Shown: positions 1-6,176 of the stretch, in pieces
How the letters are laid out: each line of letters opens with the position of its first letter
Numbering within the stretch: the stretch's first letter is position 1
From: Elusimicrobiota bacterium
GTDB taxonomy: Bacteria > Elusimicrobiota > Endomicrobiia > Endomicrobiales > Endomicrobiaceae
NCBI GenBank assembly: GCA_031282945.1
Contig: JAITCX010000103.1
Span: forward strand, 1-6,176
Direction: 5' to 3'
Length of the DNA stretch: 6,176 nucleotides
Position numbers and translations under genes: made by a program
The notes under the pieces: generated by a model
What the model saw: the letters and a program-made list of their open reading frames with translations, nothing else
Told to the model about the DNA's origin: nothing
The model's database searches: none

Positions 1-1
1 A

Positions 2-2200
2 GTGGAGCGAAATGTGGAAAAGAATAAAAAACAAAAGAAAGGCGGCTCGCGCGGCATGGATTTATGGGCATTAGTTTTTTTAATACTTGCTCCCATAAGC
101 GCCTATTCCCTTTTGAAGCCTGAGAAATCTGGCATATTCGGCGAAGCTTTTTCCAATCTTTTGTCTTTAATGTTTGGCGGTGCGCGTTTTCTCATTCCCA
201 TTATTTTTGCATGGTTTTTTGTTTTAAGCGTTATTAGCTCATTGCGCAAACGTTCGCGTTTAGATTTTTTGTGGACGATTTTGGTTTTACTGCCTGCCTC
301 CGCTTTGCTATCAGGTTTAAAAAGCGTTTTCAAAATGTCGGTTGTAGGCGGGTGGTTCGGCGATCAAGTTTATCCGCTGTTATACAATTTATTTGGCAAT
401 ACTTTGTCTTTTGTTTTATGCTTTTTAATTTTTATTTTTGCGTTGATAAGATTATTCAGAGTTCCTGTAATAAAATTAATAAAGAAAATTATAGCGTCTA
501 AATTTAGCGCTGATAAATCTCTCGCTCCAAAAATTATAGATCAAAAAACTAAAGAAAAAGAAAAACAAAAAGAAACTAAAAAAGAAAAAAAACCTAAAGA
601 AAAAGAGCAAGAACCTGATATTTTCGGGGGCGATATTTTTGCGCCCGAGCCTAATATAGTCGCTCCTTTAATTTATGACAATGGTAAACCTCAGCCTGTG
701 CTTGTTCCAAAAGCTCTACCCATAAATAGCGAGGGGATAGGCTATATGCTGCCGCCTTTAGATTTATTGGCGCAAGACAAAAAAATTGACTATGGGCAAA
801 ACAGAAAAGAATTGTTGGAACGCGCAAAACTTTTAAAAACTACTTTAGCGGATTTTGACATAAAGGCGGAAGTTTTAGATATAATTTTTGGACCTGTTGT
901 GACGCGCTATGATTTAACTTTAGCGCCGGGAACCAAAATTCAAACATTGACAAATATTTCAGATAATATTTCGCTTTCAATGCGCGCTCGGTCAATAAGA
1001 ATTGTGCCTATTGCAGAAAAAGGCGCTATCGGCATTGAAGCGCCAAATCCAAAAAGCGCGATTGTAGGTTTGCGCGGGATTTTAGAAAGCGATCAGTTTC
1101 AAAAATCTGCGTCAAAACTTTCTTTGGCGCTGGGAAAAACCACAGGTGGAGACGCCTATGTCGCAACCCTTGACAGCATGCCGCATTTGCTTATTGCGGG
1201 GGCGACGGGTTCAGGAAAAAGCGTCGGCATCCATAGCATAATTTTATCTATCTTGTATAAGGCAAGACCTGATGAAGTTAAATTTTTATTGATAGATCCT
1301 AAAAGAGTGGAGATGCCTGTTTATAGCGATATCCCGCATTTATATAATCCATGCGTGGAGGCAAGCCGAGCTGAAATAATTACAAATCCGCAGGTTGCCG
1401 CAAACGCCTTGAAAAAAATGATCTCTGTTATGAACGACAGATATGACAAATATGCAAAATGTTTGGTTAGAAATATTACAGATTATAATGCAAAAATGCA
1501 GCAGGAAGGCAAGCCGAAAGATTATTATATTGTGGTGGTAATTGACGAGCTTGCGGATTTGATGCTTTCATCGCAAAAAGAAATTGAGGATTCAATTCAA
1601 CGGCTTGCGCAAATGGCGCGAGCGGTGGGCATACATTTAATTTTAGCCACGCAGCGTCCGTCTGTTGATATTATTACGGGTTCGATAAAAGCGAATTTCC
1701 CAGCTAGAATTTCTTTTCAAACGACTTCGCAAACGGATTCAAAAGTTATTTTGGATATGACGGGGGCGGAGGATTTGATTGGCAGAGGCGATATGTTGTT
1801 TTTGCCGCCGGGGGAATCGCGCCCTATTAGATTGCAGGGGGCTTATGTCAGTCCGCAGGAAGTGGAACATATTATCGCTTTTATAGACAAACAAAACTTT
1901 CCAAAAGTTTATGAACCGTTGGAAACGGAAGTTGAGGCCAAGGAATCTGGATTTAAAGCGGATGCTTCAAAACAACTGCTTCCTGTGCTAAGGCTTATAA
2001 AAGAGCGCGGCAGAATTTCGCAGGATTTGCTTAAAGCAAATTTCGGCGGCTCTGCAAAAGCTTCAAACTTGCTTAGCCTTTTGGAAACTCAAGGGTTTAT
2101 TGCAAAACCTGAGGGAACAAATAAATGGCAGATAAATTGGCCGAAACTGGAACAATTTTTGGCAGATTCTAAGGAGATTAAAAACAATGTTGAGACTTAA
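2..2200 (+). CDS. ftsK: DNA translocase FtsK/SpoIIIE (5' end possibly outside the window)
   Basis: Septal ATP-driven double-stranded DNA pump that clears and aligns chromosome termini during division. Counting from the GTG at base 2 (732 aa), there are about four hydrophobic segments near residues 20-38, 60-80, 87-106 and 130-152. A Lys/Glu-rich linker (about 155-245) follows, then the alpha/beta motor with Walker A GATGSGKS (400-407), Walker B VVVIDE (511-516) and the family stretch ATQRPSVDIITGSIKANFP (549-567). A C-terminal winged-helix gamma domain lies at about 655-720. The linker is short, as in SpoIIIE (about 790 aa) and unlike E. coli FtsK (about 1330 aa). The start is uncertain: GTG 2, GTG 14 (GGAG at 4-7, six bases upstream) and ATG 56 (just before the first membrane helix) are all in frame, and the frame may continue upstream. 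GTG 14 has the best ribosome-binding context. The 3' end overlaps lolA by 14 nt. Family assignment is secure. Confidence 0.96.
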   Translation: MERNVEKNKKQKKGGSRGMDLWALVFLILAPISAYSLLKPEKSGIFGEAFSNLLSLMFGGARFLIPIIFAWFFVLSVISSLRKRSRLDFLWTILVLLPASALLSGLKSVFKMSVVGGWFGDQVYPLLYNLFGNTLSFVLCFLIFIFALIRLFRVPVIKLIKKIIASKFSADKSLAPKIIDQKTKEKEKQKETKKEKKPKEKEQEPDIFGGDIFAPEPNIVAPLIYDNGKPQPVLVPKALPINSEGIGYMLPPLDLLAQDKKIDYGQNRKELLERAKLLKTTLADFDIKAEVLDIIFGPVVTRYDLTLAPGTKIQTLTNISDNISLSMRARSIRIVPIAEKGAIGIEAPNPKSAIVGLRGILESDQFQKSASKLSLALGKTTGGDAYVATLDSMPHLLIAGATGSGKSVGIHSIILSILYKARPDEVKFLLIDPKRVEMPVYSDIPHLYNPCVEASRAEIITNPQVAANALKKMISVMNDRYDKYAKCLVRNITDYNAKMQQEGKPKDYYIVVVIDELADLMLSSQKEIEDSIQRLAQMARAVGIHLILATQRPSVDIITGSIKANFPARISFQTTSQTDSKVILDMTGAEDLIGRGDMLFLPPGESRPIRLQGAYVSPQEVEHIIAFIDKQNFPKVYEPLETEVEAKESGFKADASKQLLPVLRLIKERGRISQDLLKANFGGSAKASNLLSLLETQGFIAKPEGTNKWQINWPKLEQFLADSKEIKNNVET
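2171..2176 (+). promoter_or_regulatory. Ribosome binding site of lolA
   Basis: AAGGAG lies inside the 3' end of ftsK, ten bases before the ATG at 2187. It fixes the lolA start within the ftsK coding region, so the two genes overlap by 14 nt and are probably translationally coupled. Confidence 0.75.
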
Positions 2201-2855
2201 AATAATTTTAGCGGCTTTATTTTTTCTGGCGCCTTTTTGTTTTGCGCAAAACGTTTCAAGCGGCGCCGCGGCCGCCGAGGATCAGCTCAGCGCCGTTCTC
2301 AATGAAATGGAGGCGGCCGATAGAGGCATAAATACATTGGAGTTAAATTTTACTCAAGTGACGACATTTCTTGAAACCGGCGAGAAACAAAATTCGCAAG
2401 GGTATATGGCATTTATGAAACCGAGCGCTATTTTTATAGATATAAAAAAACCGCAGGAACAAAAAATTTATATAGACGGAAATAAAATGACGGTTTGGAC
2501 GATCAAGACCAAGCAGGCTGTCATCACAAATACGGACGATAATTTTATGAGAGATTTCTCACCTACGACATTTATAAATTTTGGCGGCAACTGGACAAAA
2601 CTTAAAAAAACGCACAATATTAGACTTGACAGCCAAACCGCGAGCGTTTATATTTTGAGTCTTTGGCCGAAAAAACAGAGAACGTGGACTGTAAAAATTC
2701 AAATTTCCAAACAAACTTTAAATCCAATAAAACTTACGCTTACAACAAAAGCGACAACGGTGGATATAGTCCTTTCGGATTATAAATTAAACCAAACGCT
2801 TGATAAACAGATGTTTCGTTTACCGCAAAATATAGAAACAATAAAGCTCAATTAA
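2187..2855 (+). CDS. lolA: Outer-membrane lipoprotein carrier protein LolA
   Basis: Periplasmic chaperone that accepts lipoproteins released by the LolCDE transporter and carries them to the outer membrane. The 222-aa product has a typical signal peptide: Arg/Lys at residues 3-5, a hydrophobic core at 6-17 and a likely signal peptidase I site after C18-F-A20. The mature part shows the LolA pattern: an N-terminal helix ending in LELNFTQ (51-57, compare SFTQ in E. coli), a GYMAFMKP strand (72-79), KKPQEQKIYIDGNKMTVW (87-104, matching the family QPDE...DGKTLW region), then alternating beta strands to the C-terminus. Length is close to the family norm (about 200 aa). The position matching E. coli mature Arg43 appears to be Lys78. 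No lolB or lolCDE gene is present here. The gene is tied to ftsK by overlap and to rodZ by an 11-nt gap. It could be a broader LolA-like paralogue, but signal peptide, length and motifs favour LolA. Confidence 0.85.
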   Translation: MLRLKIILAALFFLAPFCFAQNVSSGAAAAEDQLSAVLNEMEAADRGINTLELNFTQVTTFLETGEKQNSQGYMAFMKPSAIFIDIKKPQEQKIYIDGNKMTVWTIKTKQAVITNTDDNFMRDFSPTTFINFGGNWTKLKKTHNIRLDSQTASVYILSLWPKKQRTWTVKIQISKQTLNPIKLTLTTKATTVDIVLSDYKLNQTLDKQMFRLPQNIETIKLN

Positions 2856-2857
2856 CT

Positions 2858-2862
2858 GGAGG
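2858..2862 (+). promoter_or_regulatory. Ribosome binding site of rodZ
   Basis: GGAGG lies in the 11-nt gap after the lolA stop codon, four bases before the ATG at 2867. It is the strongest Shine-Dalgarno match in the window and clearly sets the rodZ start. Confidence 0.85.
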
Positions 2863-2866
2863 AAAT

Positions 2867-3871
2867 ATGAATGATCTCGGGAAACTCTTAAGGGAAACAA
2901 GAATTCAAAAAGGCATTGATTATGATGAGGTTGTAAATGCCATAAGAATTAGAGAAAGGCTTATCAAGGCATTAGAAAATAATGACAAAGGAGTTTTTAC
3001 TGCCGAGATTTATTATAGGGCTTTTATGAGAAGTTATGCGGAATTTTTAGGTTTGGATGCCGATGCGCTGATTGCCGCTTATGACGAGCAAAAGAAAGCA
3101 GGCGATGCGTCTTCGGGCGATCCAAATCAAAATAAAAATAAAAATGAAGATTCGGCAAATTTTTATAGAGATGAAAAAGCTTTTTTTATAAACAGAAAAT
3201 TTAGCAAAATTATGGGCGGCAAGGAACCTAAATTTAAGAAAGTTTTGCTGAGCATCATTAGCGTTATTGTTGTTTTGGCGGCTGTAGTTTTCTTTGCGCT
3301 AAGAGATTTCAACTCGCAAGAAGAACTGGTCAATGAAAATGACGGTAATAATGGAGCTTTGGTTGAAAGTTACGATTCGGAAAATGTTTTACGCACTGAG
3401 CCAATTCCCGATGCCCCGCAGCAGCCTGTTTCGCCGCCTGCGCAAAATCCTAGAAATGCGGCGCCTCAAGCGCCTAGCGCATCCGCGCCTGCGCAATCCC
3501 CCAATTCTGTTTTGCCCAGCAATATGGCTATAACGATCCCTGTTCAAAGACCGCCTCAGACGGCTCCTAATACGGCGGCGCAAAACCAAATTTCAATTGC
3601 GCAAAATGCTCCTGCGGTAGGTCAAGGCTCGCAAGTTTTAACTATTACGGCTTTGGACAATGTATGGTTGAGGGTTGATGCGGACGGGGCTATGGCTTTT
3701 GACGGCATTATGGCTTTAGGCGCGACAAGAGTGTGGCGCGCCAATGACAGATTTAGAATTAGGGTGGGTTACGCCAGAGCGATAAGGGTAAATTTTAACG
3801 GTAGAAATGTAGATCCAACGGTTGGAGCAAGAGACGATGTCAATACGATAATTTTAAATAGAGAGAGATAA
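2867..3871 (+). CDS. rodZ: RodZ-like cytoskeletal membrane protein (HTH_25, TM helix, DUF4115)
   Basis: Bitopic inner-membrane protein expected to join cytoplasmic MreB filaments to the periplasmic wall-elongation machinery. The 334-aa product has the RodZ layout. An N-terminal Xre-like helix-turn-helix (about 1-72) begins with LGKLLRETRIQKGIDYDEV and contains YRAFMRSYAEFLGLD (50-64). Next come a polar Asn/Lys/Asp-rich linker (80-124, basic just before the membrane), one membrane helix (about 125-145), a Pro/Ala/Gln-rich periplasmic linker (about 180-255) and a C-terminal beta domain of the DUF4115 type (about 257-334). F53 and Y57 line up with the E. coli RodZ residues F60 and Y64, which I recall as contacting MreB. 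The Firmicutes counterpart YmfM also sits upstream of pgsA, which supports the assignment. The HTH most likely acts in protein contact rather than DNA binding, as in other RodZ proteins. No mreB is visible here. Confidence 0.85.
   Translation: MNDLGKLLRETRIQKGIDYDEVVNAIRIRERLIKALENNDKGVFTAEIYYRAFMRSYAEFLGLDADALIAAYDEQKKAGDASSGDPNQNKNKNEDSANFYRDEKAFFINRKFSKIMGGKEPKFKKVLLSIISVIVVLAAVVFFALRDFNSQEELVNENDGNNGALVESYDSENVLRTEPIPDAPQQPVSPPAQNPRNAAPQAPSASAPAQSPNSVLPSNMAITIPVQRPPQTAPNTAAQNQISIAQNAPAVGQGSQVLTITALDNVWLRVDADGAMAFDGIMALGATRVWRANDRFRIRVGYARAIRVNFNGRNVDPTVGARDDVNTIILNRER
3861..3867 (+). promoter_or_regulatory. Weak ribosome binding site of rimO within the rodZ 3' end
   Basis: A purine run GAGAGAG, coding for the last residues of RodZ, ends four bases before the TTG at 3872. 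It only partly matches the Shine-Dalgarno consensus. Translation of rimO may therefore depend mainly on ribosomes terminating on rodZ at the directly adjacent TAA. Confidence 0.4.
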
Positions 3872-5197
3872 TTGCATAAGAAAGCCGCTGTTGTAGCTCT
3901 GGGGTGTCCAAAAAACATAGTTGAAGCGGAATATGTTTTAGGCATATTGGCCAATAGAGGTTTTGACTTAACAAATAATGTTGAGCAAGCCGATATAGTT
4001 TTAATCCATACCTGTTCTTTTATAAAAAGCGCGCTAGAGGAATCTCAAAAAACTATAAAGAAAATTTTGGCTTTAAAAAAAGTCCGCGATATAAAAGTTT
4101 TTGTAAGCGGATGTCTGCCTCAACTTTTAAAAGAAAATATTTATACGCAGTTTCCCGAGATAGACGGGTTTGTGGGGACGGGAGATTTAGACAAGATTTG
4201 CGATATTGTTTTAGGTAAAGATTGCGAGATTAAATTTCAAGCGGGCGGTTTAAATTCTTGTGAGTTTAGGGTTTTGTCCTCCAATTTGCCTTTTGCCTAT
4301 TTAAAAATTGCAGAGGGATGTAATCATAGATGTAGTTTTTGCATTATTCCAAATTTGCGCGGCGCATATAAAAGCATTTCGCAAAAAGAAATTTTATCGC
4401 AAGGACGCAGGCTTGTTGAATCAAATATTGCGGAATTAATTTTAATAGCTCAAGACACAACAAGTTATGGAACAGATATTTACAATAAATTTTGTTTGGC
4501 AAATTTAATTGAGGGTTTAGCTAAAATTCCTAAACTAAAATGGCTGAGGCTTTTATATGCTTATCCAAGCGGCATAAACAAAGACCTTTTAAAAGTTATT
4601 TTAGAAAATGAAAATGTCTGTAATTACATTGATATTCCTATACAACATATAAGTAGAAATATTCTTTCAAAAATGCATCGTCCGCTGACCACGAAAAAGA
4701 CAATAGAGGCGCTAAAAAAAGATTTTAGCGATATAGTTTTACGCACATCTTTTATTGTTGGATTTCCGGGGGAGACGGATAGAGATATTTATGAACTTAT
4801 AGATTTTATAAATCAAGGGTATTTTTTATTTGCTGGAGTTTTTAAATATTCCGATAATCCAAATGCCAAGTCCTATAAAATGCAGGATAAAGTTTTGCAA
4901 GAAGTTTGCGCCGCAAGGCAGATTGCCGTTGAGAACGCTCAATATGAAGTATTTAAAAGAGAGATAAAAAAGCGCAGCGGCGCATCAAGCGAAGTTTTGA
5001 TAGAAAATTTTACTCCTTGCAAAAGCGGGTATAAAATTTTTGCAAGGGCGAAATTTCAAGCTCCAGAAATTGACGGAAAAGTTATATTCTTTAGCAAACA
5101 AAAACCGGTGATTGGAAGTTTTAAAGAGATATTGATTACCGGTAGCAGAGGATATGATATTTTAGGCAAAGAGAGGTCAAATGAACTTACCAAATAA
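3872..5197 (+). CDS. rimO: Ribosomal protein S12 methylthiotransferase RimO (TTG start)
   Basis: Radical-SAM enzyme that adds a methylthio group to the conserved Asp (Asp88 in E. coli numbering) of ribosomal protein S12, using two 4Fe-4S clusters. The N-terminal UPF0004 domain supplies C12 (ALGCPKN), C48 (HTCSF) and C81 (VSGCLPQ). The radical-SAM core (about 140-365) carries C150-x3-C154-x2-C157 (EGCNHRCSFCIIP), QDTTSYGTDIY (194-204), IDIPIQH (253-259) and SFIVGFPGETD (293-303). A C-terminal TRAM domain spans about 370-433. The ALGCPKN and IDIPIQH signatures favour RimO over the tRNA enzyme MiaB, and 441 aa equals the length I recall for E. coli RimO. The TTG start is well supported: the preceding codon is an in-frame TAA, and the next possible start (CTG, residue 10) would remove the first beta strand just ahead of C12. 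The 3' end overlaps pgsA by 17 nt. Confidence 0.95.
   Translation: MHKKAAVVALGCPKNIVEAEYVLGILANRGFDLTNNVEQADIVLIHTCSFIKSALEESQKTIKKILALKKVRDIKVFVSGCLPQLLKENIYTQFPEIDGFVGTGDLDKICDIVLGKDCEIKFQAGGLNSCEFRVLSSNLPFAYLKIAEGCNHRCSFCIIPNLRGAYKSISQKEILSQGRRLVESNIAELILIAQDTTSYGTDIYNKFCLANLIEGLAKIPKLKWLRLLYAYPSGINKDLLKVILENENVCNYIDIPIQHISRNILSKMHRPLTTKKTIEALKKDFSDIVLRTSFIVGFPGETDRDIYELIDFINQGYFLFAGVFKYSDNPNAKSYKMQDKVLQEVCAARQIAVENAQYEVFKREIKKRSGASSEVLIENFTPCKSGYKIFARAKFQAPEIDGKVIFFSKQKPVIGSFKEILITGSRGYDILGKERSNELTK
5171..5176 (+). promoter_or_regulatory. Ribosome binding site of pgsA
   Basis: GAGAGG inside the 3' end of rimO ends four bases before the ATG at 5181. It supports a pgsA start that overlaps the last 17 nt of rimO. 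Confidence 0.6.
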
Positions 5198-5789
5198 GCT
5201 TACATTTACAAGAATTGCTATAGTTCCATTTTTTATTTTGTCTGTTGAATTGGGGGGATTTGGCTGGAGTATAGTCGCTTTAATTTTATTTATTGCAGCT
5301 TCCCTGACAGATTTTTTTGATGGGCGCATAGCGCGGCGCACAAATACAATTACATCGCTTGGAATTTTTTTAGATCCATTGGCGGATAAATTACTTGTAA
5401 GTTCAGCATTTATTTTATTTGTTCAATTTGATCAACTGGGTATTCCAGCTTGGATGGTTATTGCTATTATTGCAAGAGAATTTTTAATAACGGGTTTTAG
5501 GACTTTAGCGGTCAGCAAAAATGTAATTATTCCGGCGGATAAGTCGGGCAAGTTTAAGACTACCTCGCAAATTGTGGTTATAATTATAATTTTATTGATA
5601 ATGATTGTGAGGGAAGGTTTTTATAAATTTACAGGCGCGGTGATGCAGGTTTATGATTTAGGGACATATGAAACGCTTTCTTTCTTTTTTGACAAAGCTC
5701 CTTTTTGGGCTGTATTGATTGTTGTTTTATTGACGCTTTATTCGGGCGCCAATTATTTATTAAAACATAAGAATCTATTAAAAGAATAA
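5181..5789 (+). CDS. pgsA: CDP-diacylglycerol--glycerol-3-phosphate 3-phosphatidyltransferase
   Basis: Integral inner-membrane enzyme that transfers the phosphatidyl group from CDP-diacylglycerol to sn-glycerol-3-phosphate, giving phosphatidylglycerol phosphate, the committed step to phosphatidylglycerol. The 202-aa product holds the complete CDP-alcohol phosphotransferase signature D-x2-DG-x2-AR-x8-G-x3-D-x3-D: D44, D47-G48, A51-R52, G61, D65 and D69. The first two and last two Asp residues are the metal and catalytic set of the family. The N-terminal NLPNKLTFTRI (2-12), REFLITGFRTLAV (99-111) and GKFKTT (123-128) are typical of PgsA rather than phosphatidylserine or cardiolipin-type relatives. 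Hydrophobic segments lie near 10-22, 28-43, 71-83, 89-106, 130-143 and 174-193. Length is normal. The gene is followed after 4 nt by pgpA, the next enzyme of the pathway, which strengthens the call. Confidence 0.94.
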   Translation: MNLPNKLTFTRIAIVPFFILSVELGGFGWSIVALILFIAASLTDFFDGRIARRTNTITSLGIFLDPLADKLLVSSAFILFVQFDQLGIPAWMVIAIIAREFLITGFRTLAVSKNVIIPADKSGKFKTTSQIVVIIIILLIMIVREGFYKFTGAVMQVYDLGTYETLSFFFDKAPFWAVLIVVLLTLYSGANYLLKHKNLLKE

Positions 5790-5793
5790 AAGA

Positions 5794-6176
5794 ATGAACA
5801 AGATAATTTTAGCTATATCATCTGTTTTTGGGCTGGGCTATATAAAATACGCTCCCGGAACTTTTGGGAGTTTGGGGGGTCTTTTATTATGGCTTTTAAT
5901 TTGTCCAAGCATTATAAATGAAATTTTTGCGATAATTTTAATAACGGTTATTTCGATTATTTTTAGCGGATTGGCTGAAAAAATTTATCAAAAAAAAGAT
6001 GATGGGCGGATAGTTATAGATGAGGTTTGCGGCATATGGTTGAGTTTAGCATTTTTACCGAGGGAACCCTTTTTTTTAATTGCCGCTTTTATTTTGTTTA
6101 GATTTTTTGATGTGAAAAAACCTTTTTTTATTAACAGGCTTCAAGTTATCAAAGGCGGTTATGGGATAACTTTAGA
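5794..6176 (+). CDS. pgpA: Phosphatidylglycerophosphatase A, 3' end cut by the window
   Basis: Membrane phosphatase that converts phosphatidylglycerol phosphate, the PgsA product, to phosphatidylglycerol. The ATG lies 4 nt after the pgsA stop and the frame stays open to the window end (127 codons plus two bases). An in-frame TAA at 5779-5781 precedes it, and ATG 5794 is the first start codon after that stop. Family landmarks appear in order: KYAPGTFGSL (18-27), GRIVIDEVCGIW (71-82, with the conserved D76-E77 pair), FRFFDVKKP (102-110) and GGYGITL (121-127), the beginning of the GGxGIxxDD block whose acidic pair lies outside the window. Hydrophobic stretches at about 24-37, 43-58 and 78-102 fit a membrane enzyme. 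Full-length PgpA is about 150-170 aa, so roughly 25-45 residues are missing. The ribosome binding site is weak (AAAAGAA at 5780-5786), suggesting coupling to pgsA. Truncation is due to the window, not to a mutation. Confidence 0.9.
   Translation, partial: MNKIILAISSVFGLGYIKYAPGTFGSLGGLLLWLLICPSIINEIFAIILITVISIIFSGLAEKIYQKKDDGRIVIDEVCGIWLSLAFLPREPFFLIAAFILFRFFDVKKPFFINRLQVIKGGYGITL

Noticed and set aside
103..333. 76-codon open frame on the - strand inside ftsK
   Set aside because: Antisense to the FtsK membrane segments, made of Lys/Arg-rich sequence with no recognisable domain, and lies in a certain gene.
271..501. 76-codon open frame on the + strand in another frame of ftsK
   Set aside because: Phe/Cys-rich shadow of the T-rich membrane-coding region; no family resemblance.
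2800..2836. Possible promoter at the end of lolA (TTGATA ... TATAGA)
   Set aside because: The spacer is about 25 bases, far from 16-18. Such chance boxes are common in AT-rich DNA.
2867..3082. N-terminal HTH of the 334-aa protein as a transcriptional regulator
   Set aside because: The HTH is followed by a membrane helix, a Pro/Ala linker and a DUF4115-type domain, which is the RodZ layout rather than a soluble repressor.
3333..3589. Overlapping open frames on both strands within rodZ (66 codons each)
   Set aside because: They arise from the Pro/Ala-coding GC-rich linker of RodZ. Their Arg-rich translations are typical shadows.
3769..3954. 61-codon open frame on the - strand across the rodZ/rimO junction
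   Set aside because: Antisense to the conserved RodZ C-terminal domain and the first RimO Cys motif; no ribosome binding site or domain noticed.
5990..5997. A8 run in pgpA as a possible frameshift site
   Set aside because: The reading frame continues correctly into the conserved IVIDE motif, so there is no sign of a frameshift.
6115..6129. A6-CC-T7 inverted repeat resembling a terminator
   Set aside because: It lies inside pgpA, encodes the conserved KKP-FF stretch, and has a 2-base loop with an all A-T stem.

Overview
The window is one compact, co-directional housekeeping cluster on the + strand of an AT-rich bacterial genome. It reads ftsK, lolA, rodZ, rimO, pgsA, and then a pgpA cut off by the window end. 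Almost every base is coding. Gene junctions are a 14-nt overlap (ftsK/lolA), an 11-nt gap (lolA/rodZ), a zero-nt gap (rodZ/rimO), a 17-nt overlap (rimO/pgsA) and a 4-nt gap (pgsA/pgpA). This fits a single translationally coupled operon whose promoter lies upstream of the window. I see no convincing internal promoter, terminator, RNA gene, mobile element or CRISPR array, and no gene-free stretch longer than a dozen bases.

The organism is a diderm (Gram-negative-type) bacterium. LolA carries a signal peptide and acts in the periplasm to move lipoproteins to an outer membrane. The ftsK-rodZ-rimO-pgsA order resembles the spoIIIE/ftsK-ymfM-pgsA-cinA-recA neighbourhood of Firmicutes and several other phyla, here with lolA and pgpA added. 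A deep-branching diderm lineage such as Elusimicrobiota would fit the low GC and this gene order, but nothing in the window proves the phylum.

Region by region: bases 2-2200 encode the DNA translocase FtsK (chromosome segregation at the septum). Bases 2187-2855 encode the lipoprotein chaperone LolA. Bases 2867-3871 encode a RodZ-type membrane protein (N-terminal HTH, one membrane helix, C-terminal beta domain) expected to link MreB to cell-wall elongation. Bases 3872-5197 encode RimO, the radical-SAM methylthiotransferase for ribosomal protein S12, started from TTG. Bases 5181-5789 encode PgsA and bases 5794 to the end encode PgpA, two successive enzymes of phosphatidylglycerol synthesis. The common theme is growth and division of the cell envelope, with one ribosome-modifying enzyme embedded.

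I found no clearly new biological system. The points most worth a second look are the unusual DNA-reading helix of the FtsK gamma domain, the stop-then-TTG junction between rodZ and rimO, and the diderm-specific make-up of a conserved cluster.
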